A DNA stretch of 64,000 nt from Stappia indica (GCF_001696535.1 NZ_MBQE01000003.1:620001-684000), one strand, 5' to 3'; shown: positions 41,166-50,716, counted from the stretch's first letter. Notes: generated by a model from the sequence alone, not told the origin. Numbers and translations: made by a program.

Positions 41166-42331
41166 GCGACGCTGTCCGCAGCATCGAGGTCTTCACGCTG
41201 ACGCAGACGCGGGACACGCCCTATCTCGGGACGGCCCGCAAGGGCGAGGAGCCGAATGCGCGCGGCTATCTGGTGCGCAAGGGCAACCGCACCGTCTATC
41301 CGACCTTCGACCGCAGCGTGCTGCTGCGCGTCGAGACGCGCGACGGCGTTACCGGCTGGGGCGAGACCTACGGCCTCGTCGCGCCCGGCGCCGTTGCCGA
41401 GATCGTCAAGGATCTGCTCGCCGACTTCACCATCGGCCGCGATCCGGCCGATCCGTCGGCCATCTACGACGACCTCTACGACCTGATGCGGGTGCGCGGC
41501 TATACGGGGGGCTTCTACGTCGACGCTCTCGCCGCCATCGACATCGCCCTGTGGGACATCGCCGGGCAGATCGCCGGCAAGCCGGTGGCGGAGCTCCTGG
41601 GCGGCGACCGCTCGAAGACCATTCCCGCCTATGTCTCGGGCCTGCCCGAGGCGACCCGCAAGGCCCGCGCCGAGCTCGCCCTGTCGTGGCAGGCGCGCGG
41701 GTTCGATGCGTTCAAGTTCGCGACGCCGGTCGCCGACGACGGCCCGGCGGCGGAGATGGAGAGCTTGCGTGCGGCGCTCGGCCCCGACGCGCGGATCGCC
41801 GCCGACATGCACTGGAACCAGACGGCAGGTGAGGCGCTGGCCCTGATCGAGGCGATGAAGCCGCACGGGCTGTGGTTCGCCGAGGCGCCGGTCTACACCG
41901 AGGACATTGCCGGCCTGGAGGCAGTGTCCAAGGGCACGGACGTGCCCATCGCCGTCGGCGAGGAATGGCGCACGGTCTGGGACATGCGGCACCGGGTGGA
42001 GCGCTGCCGCATCGCCATCGTCCAGCCGGAGATGGGGCACAAGGGCATCACCAACTTCACCCGCATCGGCGCGCTGGCGGCGGAGCGGGGCATCGAGGTG
42101 ATCCCGCATGCGACCATCGGCGCCGGCATCTTCCTGGCCGCCAGCCTGCAGGCGAGCGCATCGCTGCCGACGCTGACCGGCCACGAGTTCCAGCATTCGA
42201 TCTTCGAACCTAACCGGCGCCTCCTTGCAGGTGACATGGACTGCGCGGACGGCGTCTACCGCCTCCCGACCGGTCCGGGTCTTGGAGTGCGTCCGTCGGA
42301 GGAAGCGCTGCGGCTGATGCAGCGGATATAA
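41162..42331 (+). CDS. Enolase-superfamily sugar-acid dehydratase (mandelate racemase-like)
   Basis: A 389-residue enzyme. The capping domain spans about 1-135 and the barrel about 140-370. Metal ligands Asp215 (ADMHWN), Glu241 (FAEAPV) and Glu267 (GEEW) are seen, with base Lys185 (FKFATP) and His316 (VIPHATIG). The partner acid of the His dyad is usually Asp; here the matching position reads QPEMG (Glu290). It probably dehydrates an aldonic acid such as galactonate to the 2-keto-3-deoxy form used by the neighbouring aldolases and kinase. The exact sugar acid is not decided by sequence. Confidence 0.87.
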   Translation: MSDAVRSIEVFTLTQTRDTPYLGTARKGEEPNARGYLVRKGNRTVYPTFDRSVLLRVETRDGVTGWGETYGLVAPGAVAEIVKDLLADFTIGRDPADPSAIYDDLYDLMRVRGYTGGFYVDALAAIDIALWDIAGQIAGKPVAELLGGDRSKTIPAYVSGLPEATRKARAELALSWQARGFDAFKFATPVADDGPAAEMESLRAALGPDARIAADMHWNQTAGEALALIEAMKPHGLWFAEAPVYTEDIAGLEAVSKGTDVPIAVGEEWRTVWDMRHRVERCRIAIVQPEMGHKGITNFTRIGALAAERGIEVIPHATIGAGIFLAASLQASASLPTLTGHEFQHSIFEPNRRLLAGDMDCADGVYRLPTGPGLGVRPSEEALRLMQRI

Positions 42332-42352
42332 AAGCCAAGTGGAGGAAACGCG

Positions 42353-43630
42353 ATGACCACGACTTTCGGACGGTTCGTCAGGACCGCGACCGCAGCTGCC
42401 ATGCTCTCGGCGACCATGCTGTCGCCGGCGCTGGCCGACACGACGCTCAAGTTCGTCTCCTGGCAGGTGGACGATGCCGGCACCGGCGACTGGTGGAAGG
42501 CCGCCATCGCCGCCTTCGAGGAAGCCCATCCGGGCGTGAATGTGGAGTTCACCAAGGTCGAGCGCGCGGCCTATGCCGACACGATGACGACCCTGTTCGC
42601 CGGCGGCCAGCCGCCGCATATCGTCCATCTCGCCTCGTTCGAGTTCCAGGCCTTCGCCGAGAACGGCTGGATGGAGAACCTCGGTCCCTGGCTCGACAAG
42701 GACGGCATCGACATGGCCGGCTGGGCCGGCCAGGGCAAGTGCATGTGGAACGGCGAAACCGCCTGCATCATGATGAACTACTTCGGCTTCATCATGGCCT
42801 ACAACAAGGCGATCCTGGAGAAGGAAGGCCTGTCGGTTCCCACCACCTATGCCGAGTTCCTCGATGTCGCCCGCAAGACGACCAAGGACTTCAACGGCGA
42901 CGGCATCACCGACCAGTACGGCACCGGCCACGAGACCAAGGGCGGCGCCGGCCAGTACCTGACCGAGATGCTGAGCTACATCCTCGACGCCGGCGCCTAC
43001 TGGACCGACAAGGACGGCAACATCACCATCGACACGCCGCAAATGGTCGAGGGCCTGACCCGCTGGAAGACCGTCGTCAAGGAAGGCCTCACCCCCATCG
43101 ACCTGTCCGCCGGCGATATCCGCAAGCTCTTCGCCGACGGCAAGATGGCCCTGCGCCTCGACGGCCCGTGGCTCTATGGCATCATGCAGAAGGGCGCCGC
43201 CTCCGCCGATACGGCGGTCGCCGAGCCGGCTTTCAACCCGCCGGTCGGCGGCTCGTCCAACGTGCTGGGCATGGCGAGCGAGATTTCCGATGAGGAAAAG
43301 GCGCTCGTGTGGGACTTCATCAAGCTGGTGATGTCGCCCGAGTGGCAGCGCAAATATGCCACCATCGGCAAGAACACCCCGCCGAGCCCGGCTGCCGACG
43401 TCTCCGGCGTCGAGCAGGAGGTGCCGCACTTCCCCCTGCTCATCAAGACGATGAAGGCAGCCTCGGACGCCGGCGTCGACCGCATCCCGACCGGGCTGGA
43501 GCTCCAGTACAACGAGTTCGGCAAGATGGTGCAGGAAGAGGTCCAGCGCATGCTGATCGAGGATCTCGATCCGGCCGAGGTGGTCAAGGTCATGCAGGAG
43601 CGGGCCGAGACCATCAAGAACGGCGGCTGA
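42353..43630 (+). CDS. Sugar-type extracellular binding protein (MalE class)
   Basis: A 425-residue binding protein. Signal peptide MTTTFGRFVRTATAAAMLS to about residue 28 (PALA), mature start DTTLKFVSWQVDDAGTGDWW. Family pattern FEEAHPGVNVEF, LRLDGPWLYGIM and a calcium-loop-like segment DFNGDGITDQYGTG. It delivers the sugar to the two permeases that follow. A strong stem-loop separates it from them, suggesting it is made in excess. GGAGGA precedes the ATG. Confidence 0.92.
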   Translation: MTTTFGRFVRTATAAAMLSATMLSPALADTTLKFVSWQVDDAGTGDWWKAAIAAFEEAHPGVNVEFTKVERAAYADTMTTLFAGGQPPHIVHLASFEFQAFAENGWMENLGPWLDKDGIDMAGWAGQGKCMWNGETACIMMNYFGFIMAYNKAILEKEGLSVPTTYAEFLDVARKTTKDFNGDGITDQYGTGHETKGGAGQYLTEMLSYILDAGAYWTDKDGNITIDTPQMVEGLTRWKTVVKEGLTPIDLSAGDIRKLFADGKMALRLDGPWLYGIMQKGAASADTAVAEPAFNPPVGGSSNVLGMASEISDEEKALVWDFIKLVMSPEWQRKYATIGKNTPPSPAADVSGVEQEVPHFPLLIKTMKAASDAGVDRIPTGLELQYNEFGKMVQEEVQRMLIEDLDPAEVVKVMQERAETIKNGG

Positions 43631-43643
43631 CCGCATATTCGCA

Positions 43644-43677
43644 GCCGGCCCCCGCCACGGGGGCCGGCTTGTCTTTT
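43644..43677 (+). terminator. Hairpin with T-tract after the sugar binding-protein gene
   Basis: Perfect 10-bp arms GCCGGCCCCC and GGGGGCCGGC with loop GCCAC, followed by TTGTCTTTT. It has terminator form but lies inside an operon, so partial termination and 3'-end protection of the binding-protein message are likely. Confidence 0.7.
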
Positions 43678-43718
43678 CGTTCCTGCGCCGCGGCACAGCG
43701 CCCGCGGCAGGAGGTTGC

Positions 43719-44627
43719 ATGTCCCGAGTCCGGCTCTTCGATCTGGCCAGGCCGAGCCGTCAGCATCTGCTGGGCTACATTCTGCTTGCCCCCGCGGTGC
43801 TGCTGGTCGGCCTGATCATCGTCTATCCCCTGATCATCTCCATCGACCTGTCGCTGCAGGCGGTCAAGCTGCCGCGCATGGGCGCCCCGCGCGCGCCCTT
43901 CACCACGGCGAACTACCAGAAGCTCTTTGCCTCCAGCGAGTTCTGGATGGCCTGCTGGGTGACGCTGAAACTCGTTGTCGTCGTAACTGCCGGCAGCCTG
44001 ATCACCGGCGTCTCGACCGCGCTTCTGGTCAACAACCGCTTCCGAGGGCGCACGCTCGCCCGGCTCGCCATGGCGCTGCCCTGGGCGGTGCCGGAAGTGA
44101 TCGCGGTGGTGATCTTCGCCTGGATCTTCGACAGCTCCTTCGGCCTCATGAGCTGGCTGCTGGTCACGCTCGGCCTGTCCGACGGCATGATCGCCTGGGT
44201 GTCGACGCCGGGCGCCGCCTTCTGGGCCGTGGCGATCACCATGATCTGGAAAGGCTATCCCTTCGTCTCGATCATGACGCTGGCCGGCCTACAGTCGATC
44301 CCGACCGATTTCTACAACGCTGCCAAGGTGGACGGCGCCAACGTCTTCCAGCGCTTCCGCTGGATCACGCTGCCGCTCCTGATGCCGGTGCTCGGCGTCA
44401 CCCTGGTGCTGGTCATCCTGTGGGTGTTCCGCGACTTCTCGATCATCAAGGTGCTGACCGAGGGCGGGCCGCTGAAGTCGACCCAGACCCTGTCGATCAT
44501 GACCTACGACCAGGCCTTCGGCTTCTTCAACTTCGGCTATGCCTCGGCGGTGGGCGTCGTCACGCTGGTCATCTGCGTCGTCGCGAGCCTGCTGATGCTC
44601 GGTCGCCAGACCCGCGCCATGTATTGA
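43719..44627 (+). CDS. Sugar ABC permease, MalF-like
   Basis: A 302-residue permease with six helices; coupling loop YNAAKVDGANVFQRFRWITLP near 205-225. First helix LLGYILLAPAVLLVGLIIV. It pairs with the MalG-like protein encoded 12 bases downstream. Confidence 0.92.
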   Translation: MSRVRLFDLARPSRQHLLGYILLAPAVLLVGLIIVYPLIISIDLSLQAVKLPRMGAPRAPFTTANYQKLFASSEFWMACWVTLKLVVVVTAGSLITGVSTALLVNNRFRGRTLARLAMALPWAVPEVIAVVIFAWIFDSSFGLMSWLLVTLGLSDGMIAWVSTPGAAFWAVAITMIWKGYPFVSIMTLAGLQSIPTDFYNAAKVDGANVFQRFRWITLPLLMPVLGVTLVLVILWVFRDFSIIKVLTEGGPLKSTQTLSIMTYDQAFGFFNFGYASAVGVVTLVICVVASLLMLGRQTRAMY

Positions 44628-44639
44628 GGAGGGGACCCC

Positions 44640-45470
44640 ATGAACCGCACACCCCTGCAAAGCCTGGCGCTCTACGGCACCGTCGTCCTGCTCGGCGCGC
44701 TGATCCTGTTTCCCATCTACTGGCTGCTGGTGACGGCGGTCTCCACTTCGGCGGACCTGTCGCAGCTGCCGCCCAGCTTCTGGCCGGACGATGCCCAGTG
44801 GGGCACCTTCGCCAAGGTCTGGGAGGAGCGGCCGATCCCGCTCTGGCTGCTCAACTCGATGCTGGCGGCCATCGGCTCGGTCACCCTGTCGATGGTGGTC
44901 TCGGTGCTGGCGGGCTATGCCCTGTCGCGCTTCTCGATCCGCGGCGGCCATTCGCTCGGCCTGTTCATCCTGACGGCGAAGATGCTGCCGGCGACGCTGC
45001 TGGTGATCCCGCTCTTCTCGATCTTCCGCAACTTCGGGATGATCGGCAGCCTGTGGACGCTGGTGCTGGCGCATTCGACGCTGATCATTCCCTTCACTAC
45101 CTGGATGCTGAAGGGCTATTTCGACACGATCCCGCGCGAGCTGGAACAGGCGGCGATGGTCGACGGCTGCTCGCCCATGGGCGCGATGGTGCGGGTCGTG
45201 CTGCCCGTGGCAACGCCCGGACTGGCGGCGACCTCGCTCTATGCCTTCGTGCTGAGCTGGGCCGACTACGCCTATGCGCGGACCTTCCTCGTCAATGCCC
45301 CCGACAGCTGGACCGCCAATCTCGGCATCACGACGATGCGCGGCGAGTACAGCACCGACTGGAACGAGATCTCGGCCGCGGCCGTCTTCGTCGCCGTTCC
45401 GATCATCGTCATCTACCTGTTCCTTGAGCGCTACCTGGTCGGCGGACTGACCGCGGGCGCGGAGAAGTAA
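44640..45470 (+). CDS. Sugar ABC permease, MalG-like
   Basis: A 276-residue permease with six helices; EAA loop EQAAMVDGCSPMGAMVRVVLP near 180-200. A ribosome site AGGAGGGGACCCC precedes the ATG. Together with the MalF-like protein and the UgpC-like ATPase it forms a complete CUT1-type importer. Confidence 0.92.
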   Translation: MNRTPLQSLALYGTVVLLGALILFPIYWLLVTAVSTSADLSQLPPSFWPDDAQWGTFAKVWEERPIPLWLLNSMLAAIGSVTLSMVVSVLAGYALSRFSIRGGHSLGLFILTAKMLPATLLVIPLFSIFRNFGMIGSLWTLVLAHSTLIIPFTTWMLKGYFDTIPRELEQAAMVDGCSPMGAMVRVVLPVATPGLAATSLYAFVLSWADYAYARTFLVNAPDSWTANLGITTMRGEYSTDWNEISAAAVFVAVPIIVIYLFLERYLVGGLTAGAEK

Positions 45471-45473
45471 TTC

Positions 45474-46580
45474 ATGACCAATATCTCCATTCGAAACGTC
45501 CACAAGAGCTACGGCGCGCACGAGGTGCTGAAGCCGTTCTCGCTCGAGATCGCGGACGGCGAGTTCATCGTGCTGGTCGGCCCGTCGGGCTGCGGCAAGT
45601 CGACGATGCTCAAGATCCTGGCGGGCCTCGAGCCGGCGTCCGGCGGCGACATCCATCTCGGCGAGCGGGAGGTCACCGACCTTGCCCCCGGCGACCGCGA
45701 CATCGCCATGGTGTTCCAGAACTACGCGCTCTATCCGCACCTGACCGTGCGCGAGAACATCGGCTTCGGGCTGAAGATGCGCGGCACGCCCAAGGCGGAG
45801 ATCGAGCGCCGGGTGCTGGAGGCCGCGCGCACCCTGGAGGTGGAGAAATATCTCGAACGCCGCCCGAAGGACCTGTCCGGCGGCCAGCGCCAGCGCGTCG
45901 CGCTGGGCCGGGCCATCGTGCGCCAGCCCCAGGCCTTCCTGATGGACGAGCCGCTGTCCAACCTCGATGCCAAGCTGCGCGTCCACATGCGGGCCGAGAT
46001 CGGTGCCCTGCACCAGCGCCTCGGCGTCACGACGGTCTATGTCACGCACGACCAGATCGAGGCGATGACCATGGCCGACCGGGTTGTGATCATGCGCGAC
46101 GGCGAGATCCAGCAGATCGCCGATCCCGACACGCTGTTTCAGCGGCCCGACAACCTCTTCGTCGCCGGCTTCATCGGCTCGCCCGGCATGAACTTCCTTT
46201 CCGCCGATGTGGAGCGGTCCGCAGGCGGGGCGACCATCACCCTGTTCGGCAACCGGATCGCCGTCGACGAGGCGCGGCTCGCCGGCGCCTCGACCGTCAT
46301 CGCCGGCATCCGGCCGGAGCATTTCCGCCTCGGCGAGGGGCCCGCGACCTTCACCGTGCGCCCGAGCCTGGTCGAAAGCCTCGGCTCCGAGAAATACGTC
46401 TATTTCGACGGCGGGGCGCACATGGTCTCGGCCGGCGAGAGCGAGGACGACAAGTCGAAGGGCCTGATCGCCCGGCTCGCCCATTCCGGGCCGATGGCGG
46501 AGGGGCAGGATCTCGTCCTGTCCTTCGATCCGGCCGAACTTCACCTCTTCGATGCCATGAGCGAAAAGGCGCTGCGCTGA
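45474..46580 (+). CDS. Sugar ABC ATPase, UgpC/MalK-like
   Basis: A 368-residue MalK-class ATPase: Walker [10 protein letters not shown] (36-44), [14 protein letters not shown] near 134, [27 protein letters not shown] and a C-terminal TOBE region with [13 protein letters not shown]. Its TGA shares one base with the ATG of the next gene. It energises the importer encoded just before it. Confidence 0.93.
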   Translation: MTNISIRNVHKSYGAHEVLKPFSLEIADGEFIVLVGPSGCGKSTMLKILAGLEPASGGDIHLGEREVTDLAPGDRDIAMVFQNYALYPHLTVRENIGFGLKMRGTPKAEIERRVLEAARTLEVEKYLERRPKDLSGGQRQRVALGRAIVRQPQAFLMDEPLSNLDAKLRVHMRAEIGALHQRLGVTTVYVTHDQIEAMTMADRVVIMRDGEIQQIADPDTLFQRPDNLFVAGFIGSPGMNFLSADVERSAGGATITLFGNRIAVDEARLAGASTVIAGIRPEHFRLGEGPATFTVRPSLVESLGSEKYVYFDGGAHMVSAGESEDDKSKGLIARLAHSGPMAEGQDLVLSFDPAELHLFDAMSEKALR

Positions 46581-47569
46581 TGCTGGTTCTTGTCACGGGA
46601 AGCTCGGGCCGCGTCGGCCGGGCGGCGGTTGCGGCGCTGCGCGCCGCCGGCCACCGGGTGCGCGGCTTCGACCTGCGCGCGTCCAATCCGAACCAATCGG
46701 GCTCCGATCTCGACGAGGTGGTCGGCAGTTTCGATGATGCCGAGGCCTGTGTCCGTGCGGTCGCCGGCACCGAGGCGGTGATGCACCTGGGGGCCTTCAT
46801 GTCCTGGGTGGCGGCCGAGCGCACGGCGATGTTCCGCGCCAATGTCGAGGGAACCCGGGTGCTGCTCGACGCGGCGGCGCAAGCCGGCGTACGCCGGTTC
46901 GTCTTCGCCAGCTCCGGCGAGGTCTACCCGGAGAACGCGCCGCTGTTCCTGCCCGTCACCGAGGAGCATCCGCTGCGGGCGAACAGCCCCTATGGCCTGA
47001 CCAAGCTGCTGGGCGAGGATCTGGTCTCCTTCCACCAGCGCATCGGCAGTTTCGAGACGGTGATCCTGCGCTTTTCCCATACGCAGGATGCCAGCGAGTT
47101 GCTCGATCCCGACAGCTTCTTCTCCGGTCCGCGCTTCTTCCTGCAACCGCGCATCCGCCAGCAGGAGCGCATGGGCAACACCGCCGTCGCCGAGTTGCTG
47201 CGCGCCGCCGATCCCGGACGGCCCGCCCATGTGCTGGCCCGCAATGCCGCCGGCAAACCGTTCCGGATGCACATCACCGACACCAGAGATATGGTGCAGG
47301 GCTTGCTTCTGGCGCTGGAATCGGACCGGGCTGCCGGCGGGATCTTCAACCTTGGTGCGAGCGAGCCCGTCGATTTCGCGCAGGCGCTGCCGGCGATGGC
47401 CGAAATCACGGGATTGCCCGTCGTGACCGTTGACCTGCCCGGCGCCGGCGTCGATTACCAGACCTCGAACGCAAAAATACGCGAGACGCTGGGGTTCGAG
47501 CCGGAATGGACGATCGATCGGATGTTGCAGGAGGCGGCGCGGACATGGCGGACGCGAGCACAGGCCTGA
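46580..47569 (+). CDS. NAD-dependent epimerase/dehydrogenase (extended SDR)
   Basis: A 329-residue extended SDR. Coenzyme motif VTGSSGRVGRA (about 5-15), SSGEVYPEN near 112 and catalytic YGLTKLLGE near 137-145 are present. In this operon it may oxidise the imported sugar at C1 to a lactone, or epimerise/oxidise a sugar acid; uronate dehydrogenases are similar but shorter (about 265 residues). Start ATG overlaps the ATPase stop by one base, and the gene runs 25 bases into the regulator-lactonase gene. Confidence 0.84.
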   Translation: MLVLVTGSSGRVGRAAVAALRAAGHRVRGFDLRASNPNQSGSDLDEVVGSFDDAEACVRAVAGTEAVMHLGAFMSWVAAERTAMFRANVEGTRVLLDAAAQAGVRRFVFASSGEVYPENAPLFLPVTEEHPLRANSPYGLTKLLGEDLVSFHQRIGSFETVILRFSHTQDASELLDPDSFFSGPRFFLQPRIRQQERMGNTAVAELLRAADPGRPAHVLARNAAGKPFRMHITDTRDMVQGLLLALESDRAAGGIFNLGASEPVDFAQALPAMAEITGLPVVTVDLPGAGVDYQTSNAKIRETLGFEPEWTIDRMLQEAARTWRTRAQA

Positions 47570-49275
47570 GCCAGGCCCGCAAGGACGTCCCCTCCGGTAC
47601 GGCGGCGCTCGCCAAGGGCCTGACGCTGCTGGACATGGTGGCCGATGCGGAGACGCCGCTGCGCTTCGCCGACCTGCTGCGCCAGTCCGGCCTGCCCAAG
47701 CCCACCTTCGCGCGCATCCTGCGCACGCTGATCGCCTTCGGCCTGGTGCGTCAGAACGAGGAGCGTGGCACCTATGTCATCGGGCCGCGCTTCCTGGAAC
47801 TGTCGCACCGGGTGTGGGACACGTTCGACCTGCCGACCGCGGCCGCGCCCGAACTGGAGCGCCTGTCGGCCGAGCTCGGCGAGACGGTGGCGCTGTGCCG
47901 GCTCGACGGCGATCAGGTGCAGTATCTCGATGAGCGCTCGGGCGATGGTCTCGGCGTGCGAGTGGATACCGGCCGGCGCGTGCCGCTGCATTGCACCGCC
48001 GCGGGCAAGGTGCTGGTCGCCTTCCAGGAGCCGGGCTTCGCCCGCGCACTGCTCGAGCGCCTTCATCTCGACCGCTGCACGCCGCGCACCATCACCACGC
48101 AGGAGGCCTTGCAGGCCGACCTGACGCTGACCCGCGCGCGCGGCTATTCCGTGTCGTATGAGGAGCACCTCAACGGCGTGAACTCCGTCGCCGTCGCCAT
48201 TGCCGGCAAGGACGGCACGCCCATCGGCGCGCTGGTTGCGCTGGGACCCTCGTCGCGGCTCGATGCCTCTCATATCCACCCGGTCGGACGCGAGCTGATC
48301 GCCGCCGCCCGCAGGATCACGGGCGCGGCCGGCGCCATCGCCATCAGCTCCCGCCCGCGCCCGCGCACCAGCCAGTCGCAGACGCCGGACGATCTCGCCT
48401 GCGTGTTGCCCTGGGGCGCGCAGCTCGGCGAGGCGCCGGTCTGGGATCCGGCCACACGCAGCCTTTACTGGGTCGATATCCTGCACCCGGCGGTCTACCG
48501 CTTCGATCCGGCAACGGGCCTCAACGAGACTTGCGAGACCGGCAAGCTGGTAAGCTCGGTCATGCCTTGCGGCGACGGCTCGCTGGCGGTGGCGACACAG
48601 GACGGCATCGAGTTCCTGGACTTCGCCTCCGGCACCCTGCAGCCGCTGGTCGACCCGGAAGCGGGCATCCCCGAGAACCGGCTCAACGATGCCAAGGTCG
48701 GCCCCGGCGGGGCGATCTGGGTCGGCTCCATGCGGCTCGATGCCAGCAAGCCGAGCGGCGCGCTCTACCGGGTCGGCGCCGACGGCACGGTGACGCGCAA
48801 GGAAAGCGGCATCTCGGTCAGCAACGGCATGGCATGGAGCCCGGACAACCGGGTCTTCTACTTCGTCGATACGGTGCCGGGCCTGATCTACGCCTATGAT
48901 TTCGAGCCCGGAAAGGGCGTCCTCGGCAACCGCCGCGTGCTTGCGCGCATCCCGGAAGGCGAGGGGCGCCCGGACGGCATCGCCATCGACAGGGAAGGCG
49001 GCGTGTGGTGCGCGATCTGGGACGGCTGGCGGGTCAACCGCTACCTGCCGGACGGCCGGCACGAGCGCAGCATCGAGATGCCCGTCCCCCGGCCGACCAG
49101 CGTCGCCTTCGGCGGCGAGGATCTGGCGACGCTCTACATCACCAGTGCCCGCACGCGCCTGCCGGCCTCGACCCTGTCCGAGGCGCCGCTGTCCGGCGGC
49201 CTTTTCGCCTGCACGCCGGGCCTCAGCGGCGTGCCGATCACCCTGTTCGACCGCAAGGGCCGGGGCGCCGCATGA
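47545..49275 (+). CDS. IclR-type regulator fused to SMP-30/gluconolactonase domain
   Basis: A 576-residue two-part protein. Residues about 15-75 are a winged HTH (PLRFADLLRQSGLPKPTFAR), about 90-265 an IclR effector domain (HCTAAGKVLVAF, LNGVNSVAVAI). After a polar linker (about 268-284) comes a full SMP-30 beta-propeller lactonase to about 570, with putative metal ligands Glu296 (GEAPVWD), Asn378/Asn381 (ENRLND), Asn427 (SNGMAWS) and Asp477 (PDGIAID). It could bind DNA and hydrolyse the sugar lactone made by its neighbours, linking sensing to catalysis. ATG 47545 has AGGAGG ten bases before; no internal stop or frameshift separates the halves. Confidence 0.9.
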   Translation: MADASTGLSQARKDVPSGTAALAKGLTLLDMVADAETPLRFADLLRQSGLPKPTFARILRTLIAFGLVRQNEERGTYVIGPRFLELSHRVWDTFDLPTAAAPELERLSAELGETVALCRLDGDQVQYLDERSGDGLGVRVDTGRRVPLHCTAAGKVLVAFQEPGFARALLERLHLDRCTPRTITTQEALQADLTLTRARGYSVSYEEHLNGVNSVAVAIAGKDGTPIGALVALGPSSRLDASHIHPVGRELIAAARRITGAAGAIAISSRPRPRTSQSQTPDDLACVLPWGAQLGEAPVWDPATRSLYWVDILHPAVYRFDPATGLNETCETGKLVSSVMPCGDGSLAVATQDGIEFLDFASGTLQPLVDPEAGIPENRLNDAKVGPGGAIWVGSMRLDASKPSGALYRVGADGTVTRKESGISVSNGMAWSPDNRVFYFVDTVPGLIYAYDFEPGKGVLGNRRVLARIPEGEGRPDGIAIDREGGVWCAIWDGWRVNRYLPDGRHERSIEMPVPRPTSVAFGGEDLATLYITSARTRLPASTLSEAPLSGGLFACTPGLSGVPITLFDRKGRGAA

Positions 49276-50039
49276 GCACGCTCGAGACGATTTTCGGACT
49301 TCACGGCCGCGTTGCGCTCGTCACCGGTTCGAGCCGGGGCATCGGCGCAGCCATCGCCGTCGGCCTTGCCGGAGCCGGCGCCACGGTCGTCGTGCACGGC
49401 CAGAGCATTGATGCGACCGTGGGAACCGTTGCCGCCATCGAGGCGAGCGGCGGCACGGCTCTTGCCTTTGCTGCAGACCTTGCCGAGCGCGGCGCGGGCC
49501 GCCGCCTGGTGGAGGAGGTGGAGGCCCGGCTCGGGCATCTCGACATCCTCGTCGTCAATGCCTCGGCTCAGATCAATGCCGAGCTCGCCGATCTCACCGA
49601 GGCGGATTTCGATCTGCAGGTGGCCGTCAACCTGCGCTCCACGGTCGAGATGCTGCAGACGGGCCTGCCGCGCATGGCCGCACGCGGCTGGGGCCGGGTC
49701 GTCAGCATCGGCTCGATCAACCAGCTGCGGCCCAAGGCCATCGTCACCGCCTATGCCGCCACCAAGGCCGCCCAGCACAACCTGATCCAGAGCCAGGCGC
49801 GCGACTATGCCAGCCACGGGGTGCTGCTCAACACGCTGGCGCCCGGCCTCGTCGACACCGACCGCAATGCGGGGCGCAAGGCAGCGGATCCGCAGGGCTG
49901 GGACGACTATGTGCGCACGCTCAACTGGATGGGGCGGGCCGGGCAGGCAGACGAGATGGTCGGCGCGGCGATCTTCCTCGCCTCCGATGCCTGCAGCTTC
50001 ATGACCGGCGAGAGCATCGTCCTGTCCGGCGGCTATTGA
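49272..50039 (+). CDS. Short-chain dehydrogenase/reductase
   Basis: A 255-residue classical SDR. TGSSRGIG at 18-25, VNAS (instead of NNAG) at 95-98, and Ser148, Tyr161, Lys165 (YAATK). It overlaps the regulator-lactonase stop (ATGA) and ends the operon. It may oxidise the sugar to its lactone or reduce a keto-sugar acid. The altered NNAG motif is a mild oddity but the catalytic triad is complete. Confidence 0.9.
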   Translation: MSTLETIFGLHGRVALVTGSSRGIGAAIAVGLAGAGATVVVHGQSIDATVGTVAAIEASGGTALAFAADLAERGAGRRLVEEVEARLGHLDILVVNASAQINAELADLTEADFDLQVAVNLRSTVEMLQTGLPRMAARGWGRVVSIGSINQLRPKAIVTAYAATKAAQHNLIQSQARDYASHGVLLNTLAPGLVDTDRNAGRKAADPQGWDDYVRTLNWMGRAGQADEMVGAAIFLASDACSFMTGESIVLSGGY

Positions 50040-50057
50040 ACGGCAGCAAATGGGCCC

Positions 50058-50417
50058 TCACGGCTTGTAGAAGATCAGCCCGGCACCGGCGACGATCAGC
50101 GTGAAGCCGGCCAGATGCGTCCAGCGCAGCGGCTCGCCCAGAAACCAGATCGAGAACACGGCGAAGACGCTGAGCGTGATGACCTCCTGGATGGTCTTCA
50201 GCTCGGCGGCGCTGAAATAGCCGTGGCCGATGCGGTTCGCCGGGACCTGCAGCACGTATTCGAAGAAGGCGATGCCCCAGCTCGCCAGGATGACGATGAG
50301 GAGCGGCGAGCTCTTGAACTTCAGGTGCCCGTACCAAGCGAAGGTCATGAAGATGTTGGAGGCGAGCAGCAGGCCGATCGTGGCGAAGGGCACGTAGGAG
50401 AGATTGGCAAACGGCAT
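50058..50417 (-). CDS. Small DMT-type membrane protein (DUF486-like)
   Basis: A 119-residue protein with four helices: ATIGLLLASNIFMTFAWYG, LLIVILASWGIAFFEYVLQ, EVITLSVFAVFSIWFLG and LAGFTLIVAGAGLIFY. The pattern and length match the DUF486 membrane proteins of the DMT superfamily. The frame is open to 50609 but that part is arginine/proline-rich, so the ATG at 50415-50417 is preferred. Function unknown; it converges on the SDR gene. Confidence 0.78.
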   Translation of the reverse strand: MPFANLSYVPFATIGLLLASNIFMTFAWYGHLKFKSSPLLIVILASWGIAFFEYVLQVPANRIGHGYFSAAELKTIQEVITLSVFAVFSIWFLGEPLRWTHLAGFTLIVAGAGLIFYKP

Positions 50418-50716
50418 CGGGGGATCCACCGCCAGCGCAAGGACACGCCTGCCGGACGGCGCGGGCGTCCGGTACGGCATCGACCGGGTGTCCGGCGTCT
50501 GTCGCGCGCAAGGCGTCTGCGACAGGGGGCGGACCGATTCGACGGCAGGAACATAGCGCCGTTTGCCGCGCGCGGAAGAGGCAAGAGCATCTCCGCCCGA
50601 AGGAAACACTTAACCCGCGGATGCGGCGGGCGTTATTCTCGACCGGCGGGAGAATTGCGGCTAAGAGTGTGTCCGTCCGTTGACCCGTTTCTGCAAGGCA
50701 GTTGAAGGAGTTGCGC
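50418..50716. other. Divergent promoter region without a gene
   Basis: About 300 bases between the divergent DUF486-like and IclR genes. Open frames here look like non-coding GC-rich sequence. I found no strong palindrome, RNA gene or repeat. Confidence 0.4.
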
